Source of the DNA: Methylacidiphilum sp.
Lineage (GTDB): Bacteria; Verrucomicrobiota; Verrucomicrobiia; CAIQCK01
Length of the DNA stretch: 33,542 nucleotides
Direction: 5' to 3'
Assembly (NCBI GenBank): GCA_020718125.1
Contig: DYDC01000003.1
Coordinates: 1-33,542 of the forward strand
A model generated the notes under the pieces. That model was not told the DNA's origin. It did no database searches and was given only the letters and a program-made list of their open reading frames with translations. A program made the position numbers and the translations under genes. Position 1 is the first letter of the stretch. The number at the start of each line of letters is the position of its first letter. Of the stretch, positions 1 to 8,405 are shown in pieces.

Positions 1-35
1 CGTTCGGCGTAGGCGATGAGGGCTTGCAGCATCAT
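1..35 (-). CDS. cas8c: Cas8c/Csd1, N-terminal codons only (runs off the window)
   Basis: Minus strand reads ATGATGCTGCAAGCCCTCATCGCCTACGCCGAACG = MMLQALIAYAE.., the usual Csd1 N-terminal style; ATGA overlap with the cas5 stop; position fits type I-C order cas3-cas5-cas8c. Confidence 0.6.
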   Translation of the reverse strand, partial: MMLQALIAYAE

Positions 36-745
36 GGGGCGCCTCCAAGTTGCTTTTTGACTTCGCTCCAGTCGGGCACTGTCAACACGCCGCCCTTGAG
101 CGCGGCGCGGAAGAAGGTGATGCGCGGGTCGGGCTTCTCGATCTTGCCGGGGTCATGCATCTGGTCGAGGTCGAACACGTCGTAGAGCATCAGGCCAAGC
201 TCAGTGTCGGGGTTCGGGTTTGGCTCGACCCGCATGGCGACCTCGTCGGCGAGTTCAAAGTGTGCGGGGAACTCGCGGCAACCGAAGCAGGGCTGGGTGA
301 AGCATTGGCCCTTCTCGGCGCGGCGCTGAAACATGGCGAGGTATTTCACGAGCGAGTCGGGACTGTCGTCCTCGTCGCCTGCGGGCGACTTGCGGCGCGG
401 TTGATTAGCCAGCGGCGTCAGTTCGAGGCCGGCCTCGATGACATACTCGACATCGCGCAACGCGAGTGTGTTCCGTTGAGTGCGATCCTCGTCTGCCAGC
501 AGCGGCTCCGGGTTGCGTGGCGACAGACGGGACTTGACCTCATTGCGCCGGAAGGCGAGGAAGCGGATCGGTTTCTTGACGGCGATGCGGCGGACGCGCC
601 AGCGGAACTGCGGCCGGTAGAGGATGGTTTCCAGCAGGCCGCGCGCGGCGCTGGGCGTGATGACCGGGTAGCTCACGCGCTCGACTTTCATTTCGGGGCG
701 GGTGAAGCAGGCGAGGTCGCCCCAGGTTCTCAGATGAACAATCAT
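32..745 (-). CDS. cas5c: Type I-C CRISPR-associated protein Cas5c (Cas5d)
   Basis: 237 aa; N-terminal Cas5-like MIVHLRTWGDLACFTRPEMKVERVSYPVITPSAARGLLETILYRP; AGGA upstream of ATG; directly downstream of cas3. Confidence 0.93.
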   Translation of the reverse strand: MIVHLRTWGDLACFTRPEMKVERVSYPVITPSAARGLLETILYRPQFRWRVRRIAVKKPIRFLAFRRNEVKSRLSPRNPEPLLADEDRTQRNTLALRDVEYVIEAGLELTPLANQPRRKSPAGDEDDSPDSLVKYLAMFQRRAEKGQCFTQPCFGCREFPAHFELADEVAMRVEPNPNPDTELGLMLYDVFDLDQMHDPGKIEKPDPRITFFRAALKGGVLTVPDWSEVKKQLGGAP

Positions 746-764
746 GGTTTCCTAAGGTTGGACA

Positions 765-2996
765 TCAGCATATCAACTCATCGGCGCCCGGATGGCAGGC
801 ACCGAGGTCGTTATCGTAGTTGGAGTTCCAGACGTAGAAGTTCCAGCCGTCGGCGGGCTGAAAGACCCAGGCTCTGGCCAGCGCGTCCAAGAACTCGCCT
901 TGGTAGAGGTTTACGGAGAACCGTTGAGCGCGGCGGCATTCGTCGGCGGTCAGGTGTTTCTCGCGGCGGAGTTTCTCGGCCAGTTCCGCGCCTTCGTCCC
1001 ATTTGACCAAGACGGCGCGCGTCTCGTCGCCAACCAGCCGGCATTCCTCAGCCGCCTTTGGAAAGTCGAACGCCTTGCTTGCGGCAAAAACTGGGTCAGC
1101 ATCGGCCGAGTCGCGACCAAGCAGCGAGTAAAGCTCGGCGAAATACTTGGCGTAGGTTTCCGGCTGATGCAACGGCGCGCCCGGATGCCGGGCCAGAAAC
1201 TCCTCGGTTTTCGCCGCGGCAACCTTGTAGGCACCGTGAGGCGTGCCGCCGTCGGCTGGGCGAAAAACAATGACCGGACGCGGTTCGGGATGGCGTCCTT
1301 CGCGGTTGCAGCGGCCCGCAGTCTGGACGATGGAATCGAGCGGACCAAGCGCCCGAAAGGCGGTCGGAAAGTCAACGTCCACACCGGCTTCGATGAGTTG
1401 AGTGGAGACGAGCCGCACGGGCAGGCCGCCAGCCAATCGCTCGCGAATGAGATTCAACTTCTCCTGACGATGCGCCGGACAAAGGCGGGCGGAGAGGTGG
1501 AAACGATTGTCTGGCGGCAACAGCCGAAACAATTCGCGCGCGTCCTTCGTGGTGTTGACGACACAGAGGGCTTGCGGATGCCCTGCAATCTTCGCCGCGA
1601 TTTCCGACCACGAGACGCGCTGGTCCGCGGCGGGCAACTCGATGCTTGTGCGGCGCATGGTTTCGGCCATCGCCGAGGGCGCGGATGAAATCTCGGTTGG
1701 TTCCCATCCGTAAGGCAACGCAGCCTTCGCAGCGGTAAAAGCCGGTTGCGTTGCGGTCATGAAGACCGCCGTGACGCCGCAGGGTTCCTGCGCCAGCAGC
1801 CGCACAGCCGACAGCAGCGACGGAACAAGCCGGGGTGGCAGCGTCTGGACTTCATCGAACAGAACCACTGAACGAGCGACGTTGTGCAGCTTGCGGCAGT
1901 CGGAGGGCCGGTTCGAAAAAAGGCTTTCAAAGAACTGGACGCTCGTGGTGACGACGAGTGGCGAGGCCCAGTTTTCGGCTGCCAACCGGGCGCGGCGCAG
2001 TCGTTCCTCCTCGGCGTCCTTGCCTTTGTCCTCCTTCCGCTCGCGCGGCGCGACGGCGCTGTGGTGTTCCAGGACGTAATCCGGCCCAAAGACCGGTTCG
2101 AACAGTTCACGGAACACACGAGCCGTCTGCTCGATGATGCTGGTGTATGGAATGACAATGATAACGCGGCGGAACCGGCGCGGATCATCGGCAGGCAGCG
2201 TCGCGTTGTGGCGGCTGATGTGTTTGAGCGCGAACGCAAGCGAACCGAGCGTCTTGCCGCTACCCGTGGGCGCGGTGAGCGTGAACAAGCCGGGCGGCTT
2301 CCCGGCAGCGGCAAGGCAGTCGGTCAAAAGTTGGCGGCGAAGTTGGTTGATGGGGCCGTCGCAGGGTTTTGCATCAAGAACGGCAAGAAGGCGATTCAAA
2401 GCCTTTGCCTCCTGCAATTGCGGCACCGAACGGGATGCAACTGCAGAAGCGTCGAAATGCCGCTCCGTGTCAAGAAAGTCAGCGTCCACAAGGCAACTGA
2501 AAAGCATCCGTGTGCGGAGTGCGTTGGCGAAATAATCTTTCGCCAATGGCGGTAACTGCGGTGGCAAAGACAGTCCGTCCGCAACAAGACGCGCGACAAG
2601 GCCGTCAATATCCTCCGCGCAGCCCGTGTGCTCCTGCCACCGGTCGGGTCGCACTGCGAGTTGCCTGGTTTGCGCAAAGTCCGTCGCCGCCGGCAGACCG
2701 GCATGATGTCCGTCCACACCATAGGCGACGAGCGCAGCCTTGAAATGTTCCATCGCGAGGACAGCGCCACTGACCCAATGGTTGATCCCGTGAATGGAAG
2801 GATTGTGAAGACGCTGCTGAAACCGCAACGCATACTTGCCGAGATCATGAAGCAGGCCCGCGACCTCGGCTTCGGCTTCCGCACCAAACACCGCGGCAAA
2901 ACCACGAGCGAGTGCGGCTACGGCGCGCAGATGCTCAGCCAGCGGCTGTGGCTCCCCGAGGTCGTTGGCGCTGTGTGCCAGATAGGTTGCAGACAC
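765..2996 (-). CDS. cas3: CRISPR-associated helicase/nuclease Cas3 (HD + DExH helicase, type I-C)
   Basis: 743 aa; HD motif LLHDLGKY, Walker A TAPTGSGKT, DEVQTLPP box, C-terminal helicase motif QTAGRCNREGR; GTG start preceded by AAGGAGGTGTC. Confidence 0.95.
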   Translation of the reverse strand: MSATYLAHSANDLGEPQPLAEHLRAVAALARGFAAVFGAEAEAEVAGLLHDLGKYALRFQQRLHNPSIHGINHWVSGAVLAMEHFKAALVAYGVDGHHAGLPAATDFAQTRQLAVRPDRWQEHTGCAEDIDGLVARLVADGLSLPPQLPPLAKDYFANALRTRMLFSCLVDADFLDTERHFDASAVASRSVPQLQEAKALNRLLAVLDAKPCDGPINQLRRQLLTDCLAAAGKPPGLFTLTAPTGSGKTLGSLAFALKHISRHNATLPADDPRRFRRVIIVIPYTSIIEQTARVFRELFEPVFGPDYVLEHHSAVAPRERKEDKGKDAEEERLRRARLAAENWASPLVVTTSVQFFESLFSNRPSDCRKLHNVARSVVLFDEVQTLPPRLVPSLLSAVRLLAQEPCGVTAVFMTATQPAFTAAKAALPYGWEPTEISSAPSAMAETMRRTSIELPAADQRVSWSEIAAKIAGHPQALCVVNTTKDARELFRLLPPDNRFHLSARLCPAHRQEKLNLIRERLAGGLPVRLVSTQLIEAGVDVDFPTAFRALGPLDSIVQTAGRCNREGRHPEPRPVIVFRPADGGTPHGAYKVAAAKTEEFLARHPGAPLHQPETYAKYFAELYSLLGRDSADADPVFAASKAFDFPKAAEECRLVGDETRAVLVKWDEGAELAEKLRREKHLTADECRRAQRFSVNLYQGEFLDALARAWVFQPADGWNFYVWNSNYDNDLGACHPGADELIC

Positions 2997-3033
2997 GACA
3001 CCTCCTTCGGTTCCCGTCTCTCGTTATGGGCGC

Positions 3034-3061
3034 ATCATACCCCGGCGAGCCTTGAAGACAA
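3034..3061 (-). promoter_or_regulatory. Candidate sigma70-type promoter for the cas3 operon
   Basis: Minus strand TTGTCT - 16 nt - TATGAT upstream of the cas3 GTG and its SD. Confidence 0.35.
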
Positions 3062-3083
3062 CCCTGTTGTTCGGAGTTGCCGC

Positions 3084-3116
3084 TGTCGTTTGACACGCCC
3101 CCTCGCGGCTGTCAAA
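3084..3116. promoter_or_regulatory. Inverted-repeat cluster upstream of cas3 (possible operator)
   Basis: TTTGACA (3089-3095) / TGTCAAA (3110-3116), perfect 7-bp inverted repeat with 14-nt spacer, plus overlapping TGTC-GTTT-GACA (3084-3095). Confidence 0.35.
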
Positions 3117-3166
3117 ACTCTTTAGGGCGCTGTCGGAACTCGGGCGCAACTTGACACCCGCGCCAA

Positions 3167-3295
3167 GTCCCGAAAGGGACGGTCGAGAATAGCCCGGCGT
3201 TTCAACGCTGGGTGGGCTGGCAACAAGGGACAAGACCCGTCAGGGGCGGCAGAATCCGACTCATGCAACGCGGCCTTCTGTCGTCCCTACGGGAC
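3167..3295. repeat. REP/BIME-like hairpin repeat element
   Basis: GTCCC-GAAA-GGGAC (3167-3180), imperfect CCCGGCGTTTCAACGCTGGG (3193-3212), GTCCC-TAC-GGGAC (3283-3295); non-coding appearance. Confidence 0.5.
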
Positions 3296-3480
3296 TCTGC
3301 CATCACGGGCGGCTGTTTCTTGCTCAGCGTGCCGCTGACCGTCCGGCGGTCTGCGGTTCGCCGCGCCCTATGGCCGATGCGCGACGTTTGTATGTCCCCG
3401 GCGTAGAAAAGGCAAGCGGAACGAAGGGGATCCACAAACTCCTCGCCAAATTCGCGGCAGGGCGGTAATTTTCGCCCGTC

Positions 3481-3720
3481 ATGACAAAGCTGACGGCCCA
3501 TTTCGACGGACGAGTGTTGGTGCCGGAGCGTCCGGTGAGTTTGCCGACGGATTGCCTGCTCGAAGTGCGGGTAACACCGCTGCCACCGGATGCCCGCGCT
3601 GAATCTCCGCTGTCGAAACTGGCTGCGCTGGCGCGGCGGTTTCCTGCCAATCCCCAGTCGCCCGGCGACGCCGCTGCTCAACATGACCACTACCTCTACG
3701 GCACGTCCAAGAAGGCATGA
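3481..3720 (+). CDS. VapB-like antitoxin (small antitoxin family paired with PIN toxins)
   Basis: 79 aa MTKLTAHFDGRVLVPERPVSLPTDCLLEVRV...QHDHYLYGTSKKA; ATGA overlap with downstream PIN gene. Confidence 0.75.
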   Translation: MTKLTAHFDGRVLVPERPVSLPTDCLLEVRVTPLPPDARAESPLSKLAALARRFPANPQSPGDAAAQHDHYLYGTSKKA

Positions 3721-4120
3721 TCCTGCTCGACACCGGCTACCTGATCGCCTTGTTCGATGCCAACGATGCGTTGCACGACCGGGCGATGGCTTGGTCAGAA
3801 CGGATTGACGAACCGTTGTTGGTAACCGAGCATGTGCTGTGGGAAACCGTGAACTATTTCTCCTCCCCCGCCGACCGTTCAAAGGCTCACGCGCTAATCG
3901 AGCACATCCGTTCCGAACCCGCTTGTGAAATCGTATGGCAAACGCCGGATTATTCGAGGCAGGACTGGCGCTGCATCGGGCGCGGCCGGACAAATTCTGG
4001 TCCCTGACCGACTGCATTTCGTTTGTGGTGATGCGGGAGCGCGGCATCCGCCGCGCGCTGGCGTTCGATCAGGATTTCGAGCAAGCAGGCTTTGAGGCGC
4101 TCCTGCGTCGCGACCCTTGA
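3717..4120 (+). pseudogene. VapC-like PIN-domain toxin, frameshifted
   Basis: MILLDTGYLIALFDANDALHDRAMAW...VLWETVNYF continues in another frame (3935-4120) as ..ANAGLFEAGLALHRARPDKFWSLTDCISFVVMRERGIRRALAFDQDFEQAGFEALLRRDP; break near 3930-3940. Confidence 0.8.
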
Positions 4121-4224
4121 AATCCCCGGCTGCGGTGAAGCCGTGTTTCGCCGCGCCTTCTGACTGAGGTGCGTCATGGATTTGGAGCTTCCCTCCGCGC
4201 GCGGGTTTGTGGCTTACTAGCGCC

Positions 4225-5397
4225 ATGAAAACTTCCAACTGGTTCCGCATCGCAGTCGGCATGTTGTTCCTGGTCGCGTCGTTCATCCACGGAGAATCCG
4301 CCATGGCTTCAGATTCCTACATCGTTTATTTCGGCACCTACACTCGCTCTGGCGCGAGCAAGGGCATTTACACCTGCCGGCTCGACGCCGACACGGGCAG
4401 GCTCAGCGCGCCCGAACTGGCCGCCGAGACAACCAACCCGTCGTTCGTCGCCATTCATCCCAATCGCCGCTTCCTCTATGCGGTTGGCGAGACGGGGACG
4501 TTCGCCGGCAAACAGACCGGCGCGGTGAGCGCGTTTGCCATTGATCGGGCGACGGCGAAGCTGACGCTGCTGAACAAACAGTCCACCGGCGGTCCCGGCC
4601 CGTGCCACGTGAGCGTGGATCACACGGGCAAGTGTGTGCTCGTGGCCAACTACGGCGGCGGCAGTTGCGCGTCGCTGCCGATCGAGGACGACGGCTCGCT
4701 TGGCGAGGCCGGGTCGGTCATTCAGCATGAAGGTTCCAGCATCAACCCGAAGCGCCAGGCCGGACCGCACGCGCACTCGACCAATGTCTCGCTCGACAAC
4801 CGTTTCGCTTTCGTCGCCGATCTGGGTCTCGACAAGGTGATGATCTACAAGCTCGATCCGGCGAAAGCGACGTTGACGCCGAACGATCCGCCGTTCGCGA
4901 CCGTGCCGCCCGGCTCCGGGCCGCGGCATTTCGCGTTTCATCCGAGCGGGAAGTTCGCCTGCGTCATCAACGAGATGCTCTGCACGGTCACCGCGTTCAG
5001 CTACGACGCGGATCGGGGCGCGCTGACGGCCATCGAGACCGTCTCGACGCTGCCGAAGGGCGAGAGTGTTCAGCCCGGTTACAGCACCGCCGAGGTGCAG
5101 GCGCATCGGAGCGGCAAGTTCCTCTACGGTTCCAACCGCGGCCACGACACGATCGCCGTGTTCACGATTGATCAGGGCAGCGGCAAACTCGCGCTCGTCC
5201 AGAACGAGCCGACGCGGGGCAAGATTCCCCGCAACTTCGGCATTGACCCGACTGGTAAATGGTTGCTGGCGGCGCACCAAAACAGCGACAACGTCGTCGC
5301 CTTCTCCATCGACCCGGAGACCGGCAAGCTCAAGCCGACCGGGCAGAGCATCCCGGTCGCCGCGTCGGTGTGCGTGAAGTTTATGAAGGCGGAGTGA
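4225..5397 (+). CDS. Lactonase family protein / 6-phosphogluconolactonase-like beta-propeller, with signal peptide
   Basis: IVYFGTYTRSGASKGIYTCRLDADTG, NPSFVAIHPNRRFLYAVGE, GSGPRHFAFHPSGKFACVINE motifs; hydrophobic N-terminus MKTSNWFRIAVGMLFLVASFIHGESAMA. Confidence 0.9.
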   Translation: MKTSNWFRIAVGMLFLVASFIHGESAMASDSYIVYFGTYTRSGASKGIYTCRLDADTGRLSAPELAAETTNPSFVAIHPNRRFLYAVGETGTFAGKQTGAVSAFAIDRATAKLTLLNKQSTGGPGPCHVSVDHTGKCVLVANYGGGSCASLPIEDDGSLGEAGSVIQHEGSSINPKRQAGPHAHSTNVSLDNRFAFVADLGLDKVMIYKLDPAKATLTPNDPPFATVPPGSGPRHFAFHPSGKFACVINEMLCTVTAFSYDADRGALTAIETVSTLPKGESVQPGYSTAEVQAHRSGKFLYGSNRGHDTIAVFTIDQGSGKLALVQNEPTRGKIPRNFGIDPTGKWLLAAHQNSDNVVAFSIDPETGKLKPTGQSIPVAASVCVKFMKAE

Positions 5398-5404
5398 CGG
5401 AGAG

Positions 5405-5455
5405 AACCCGGAAGGGCGTGGTCCGCAGAGCGCCGCCCGCTTCCTGACGGGTTTT
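5405..5455 (+). terminator. Possible rho-independent terminator after lactonase gene
   Basis: AACCCG-GAAG...CTTCC-tga-CGGGTTTT imperfect stem followed by short T run. Confidence 0.4.
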
Positions 5456-5466
5456 CCTGATGCTGC

Positions 5467-5650
5467 ATGAGCGAGCCGGCTTTATTGCGAATCCACGCCT
5501 TCATCCCCCGCAGCCGGGCCAACGGGCCGGGGACGCGCGCGGTGGTTTGGACGCAGGGTTGCTCGCTGGGATGCCCCGGTTGTTTCAATCCCGCGACACA
5601 CCCGTTTGACGGCGGCGAATTGGTTTCCGGGCGAGAGTCTGTTCTCCAAA
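5467..5650 (+). pseudogene. Truncated 4Fe-4S single-cluster radical SAM activase (NrdG/PflA-like) remnant
   Basis: MSEPALLRIHAFIPRSRANGPGTRAVVWTQGCSLGCPGCFNPATHPFDGGELVS.. has the CxxxCxxC core, then loses resemblance; the reading frame runs into the 3' end of ftsZ. Confidence 0.65.
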
Positions 5651-5742
5651 GGATGCTGATTGTGATTCTGGGCCACCGAAGGCGATTCCGCAAGGTTTGG
5701 ACGGAAAACTCTCAACTGCCCGGGCATCCCGGCGAGTATCCA

Positions 5743-5772
5743 GCCGGTGTTCACCCCAAGGTCAACACCGGC
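5743..5772. terminator. Strong stem-loop downstream of ftsZ (possible end-of-operon structure)
   Basis: GCCGGTGTT-C-ACC-CCAA-GGT-C-AACACCGGC; 9-bp stem + C/C mismatch + 3 bp, CCAA loop; no clear T tract. Confidence 0.35.
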
Positions 5773-5806
5773 GTCACGTCTCCGCACATCCGATGTGCTC
5801 GCGCTC

Positions 5807-7126
5807 TCAGAGTTTTACCTGCGCGATCTTGATGCCGCGGCGGAGGAACGTGGGCAGGTCAAGGTCTTCGCCGTCATAAACGGTCGGCTCGATCTTGTCG
5901 AACCGGCCCTTGATGTTGACATCGAGGCCGAGGGTCTGTTGCTTGGCGCGCTCGCGCTTGCCGGTGGCGGCCTTGCCGGCCACGCGATCGAGGAATCGCG
6001 CGACGGGACGAGGAGTCGAGCCTGCCGCCACTGGAGGAGCGGGAGCAGGGAGCGTGACAACAGGCTCGCTTGGGGATTTTTCAACGAAGGGGGATGCGGC
6101 CAGATCGCGCTCGGACGGCAGCGGACTGGTGACGGCGGCGCCCGGCGCGCCGCGCGAGGCGACGACCAGCATCGAGAGTCTTCCGGTAAAGTTCTCGTCA
6201 ATCGCCGCGCCCATGAAGATGTGCGGGTTCAGCGTGGCTTTCTTGCGGATGGCGGAGACGGCGCGCTGGACTTCCGCGAGGCCGAGATCGGGACCACCCA
6301 CGAGGCTGACGAGAATGGTCTCCGCCTCGGCGATGATCGCGCCGCCATCGAGCAGCGGGCTGTTGAGCGCCGCGAACGCCGCCGCGGACGCCTTGTCGTC
6401 GCCCTGCCCTTCCCCGATGCCAAACACGGTCCCGTCGTGCCGGCCTTCGAGGGCGCGGCGCAGGTCGTTGAAGTCGAGATTGATGAGGCCTGGCTTGGTC
6501 AGCATCCGCCAGATGCCGCGCACGCCGTCGGCCAGCAGGTCGTCGGCGACACGGAACGCGTCGAGCACGGTGGCGTGTTCTCCAGCCAGCCCAAACAGTT
6601 TGTCATTCGGCACGCACACGACCGCGTCGGCCACGCGCTTGAGTTCGTCGAGGCCGGCGGCGGCCTGGTCGCGGCGGCGGTCGCCCTCAAACTCGAACGG
6701 CAGCGTCACAAACCCCAGCGTGAGCGCGCCGGCCTGTTTCGCCATCTGGGCGATGAACGGGCTGGCGCCGGTGCCGGTGCCACCGCCGAGGCCGGCGGCG
6801 ATGAAAACGAGATCGGTGCTCTTGACCAGTTCCGCGACGCGGTCGCGGTCCTCCATCGCGGCCTTCCGGCCAACGCCGGGGTCGCCGCCCGCGCCGAGGC
6901 CGAAGGTGGTCTTGATGCCCAACTGGAATTTCTCCCCGCAGAGCGACATGGAGAGCGACTGCGAGTCGGTGTTGATGGCAACGAGATGCGGCACGCCGCC
7001 CCCGGATTGGTTCTCCGCGGCGTCGGCCGGGCGCAGTCCGTCCATGGCGATGCGATCCACGGCGTTGCAGCCCGCGCCGCCGACGCCCAGGACCAGAATC
7101 CGGACATTTTTCTCGCGCACGCTCAT
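5807..7126 (-). CDS. ftsZ: Cell division protein FtsZ
   Basis: Tubulin signature GLGGGTGTGASPF, NTDSQSL, C-terminal peptide DLDLPTFLRRGIKI; start chosen at GGAGGAAAGTGCC-ATG. Confidence 0.97.
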   Translation of the reverse strand: MSVREKNVRILVLGVGGAGCNAVDRIAMDGLRPADAAENQSGGGVPHLVAINTDSQSLSMSLCGEKFQLGIKTTFGLGAGGDPGVGRKAAMEDRDRVAELVKSTDLVFIAAGLGGGTGTGASPFIAQMAKQAGALTLGFVTLPFEFEGDRRRDQAAAGLDELKRVADAVVCVPNDKLFGLAGEHATVLDAFRVADDLLADGVRGIWRMLTKPGLINLDFNDLRRALEGRHDGTVFGIGEGQGDDKASAAAFAALNSPLLDGGAIIAEAETILVSLVGGPDLGLAEVQRAVSAIRKKATLNPHIFMGAAIDENFTGRLSMLVVASRGAPGAAVTSPLPSERDLAASPFVEKSPSEPVVTLPAPAPPVAAGSTPRPVARFLDRVAGKAATGKRERAKQQTLGLDVNIKGRFDKIEPTVYDGEDLDLPTFLRRGIKIAQVKL

Positions 7127-7172
7127 GGCACTTTCCTCCGATGGCTTGCTGTGGTTCATCTGGCTCCGTTGC

Positions 7173-8405
7173 TCAGAACATCCGCATCTTGCTGATCAAC
7201 CCGTAAATCGTGCGACTGATCAGGTTGCTGGCCGTTTCCCGCTTCTTCGGCGGCCCCATCTGGATCGCGCCGAACCGCGTGATGCCGATGGGGGCGGCGT
7301 ATTCGGGCCGGTCCAGCGTGGCGGTCAGTCCCATCACGGTCTGCGACGAGCCGATCTGCGCCTGCAGGCCGAACACGTCCGCCGCCAGGTCCTTGATGCC
7401 GCGCACGTGGGCGCAGCCGCCGACGAGGAACACGCCCGCGCCGAGCAGTTCGCCGACGCCCGACTTGTCCAATTCGCGCTTGACCAGTTCCAGCGTCTCT
7501 TCGACGCGCAGTTCCATGATCTGGCAGAGGTGGTCCTTGAAGATGACGTTGGAGCCGATGCTGATCTCGCCGGAGAGCGAGAGGACCTTGCCTTTCATCG
7601 TCTCATCGAGCGCGACGGTGCCGTGCTCCACCTTCAGGCGCTCGGCGCGGCTGCACGGGATTTTCAGGCCGAGCGAAATGTCGTTGGAAATGTGGTCGCC
7701 GCCGACGGCGATGACGCCGCTGTGCTTGATCGCGCCGCCGACGTAGATGACGAAGTCGGTCGTGCCGCCGCCCATGTCAATCACCAGCGCGCCCTGCTGG
7801 CGTTGCTCGTCGCCCAGCACCGCCAGCGCCGCCGCGAAGCCGTTGAACACGACCTCGTTGACCTCCAGAGGCGGGATGGAACGGATGCACTTGATAAGGT
7901 TCTGCGTGCGGTTGCGGCCGCCGTGGATGACGTGCACGTCCGCCGCAAGCCGCGCGCCGAGCATGCCGAGCGGGTTCACCACGCCTTCCTGCCCGTCCAC
8001 GTAGTAATGCTGGCAGAGCGAGTGGAGGATGGCGTTCTCCGGCGGGACGTTGATGGCGCGGGCGTTCCGGACGGCCGACTCGACATCCGCCTCGCCGATT
8101 TCCCCGCCCTCGCCCTGCACTGGCACGATGCCGCGGTTGTTGAAGCTGCGGATATGCGAACCGCTCACGCCGGCATAGACGGAGCGGATCTCGACACCGG
8201 CCGAGTTCTCGGCCGCGGCGACGGATTGGTGGACGCACTGCACGGCGGTCTCGAGGTCCACGACCTCGGCCTTGCGCACGCCGCGCGCGGGGCATTCGCC
8301 GATGCCGATGATGGCGAGCGCGCCGTCGTCGCGTTGTTCGCCAACGACGGCGCAGATTTTCGAGGTGCCGATTTCCAGACCGACGACGATGCGGGAGCGG
8401 CTCAT
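7173..8405 (-). CDS. ftsA: Cell division protein FtsA
   Basis: MSRSRIVVGLEIGTSKICAVVGE, VIDMGGGTTDFVIY, VGGDHISNDISLGLKIPCSRAERLK; SD GGAGGAAGACACCC-ATG; ATGA overlap with ftsQ. Confidence 0.96.
   Translation of the reverse strand: MSRSRIVVGLEIGTSKICAVVGEQRDDGALAIIGIGECPARGVRKAEVVDLETAVQCVHQSVAAAENSAGVEIRSVYAGVSGSHIRSFNNRGIVPVQGEGGEIGEADVESAVRNARAINVPPENAILHSLCQHYYVDGQEGVVNPLGMLGARLAADVHVIHGGRNRTQNLIKCIRSIPPLEVNEVVFNGFAAALAVLGDEQRQQGALVIDMGGGTTDFVIYVGGAIKHSGVIAVGGDHISNDISLGLKIPCSRAERLKVEHGTVALDETMKGKVLSLSGEISIGSNVIFKDHLCQIMELRVEETLELVKRELDKSGVGELLGAGVFLVGGCAHVRGIKDLAADVFGLQAQIGSSQTVMGLTATLDRPEYAAPIGITRFGAIQMGPPKKRETASNLISRTIYGLISKMRMF

Noticed and set aside
3000-3480. CRISPR array between cas3 and the toxin-antitoxin genes
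   Set aside because: Hairpin motifs are present but there are no regularly spaced identical direct repeats with unique spacers.
3202-4047. 281-aa minus-strand ORF and 323-aa minus-strand ORF at 4309-5280
   Set aside because: Antisense to the VapBC-like and lactonase genes, with no recognisable domains and Arg-rich composition.
3717-4120. Programmed ribosomal frameshift in the PIN toxin
   Set aside because: No slippery heptamer or strong downstream structure seen at the junction; simple indel is more economical.
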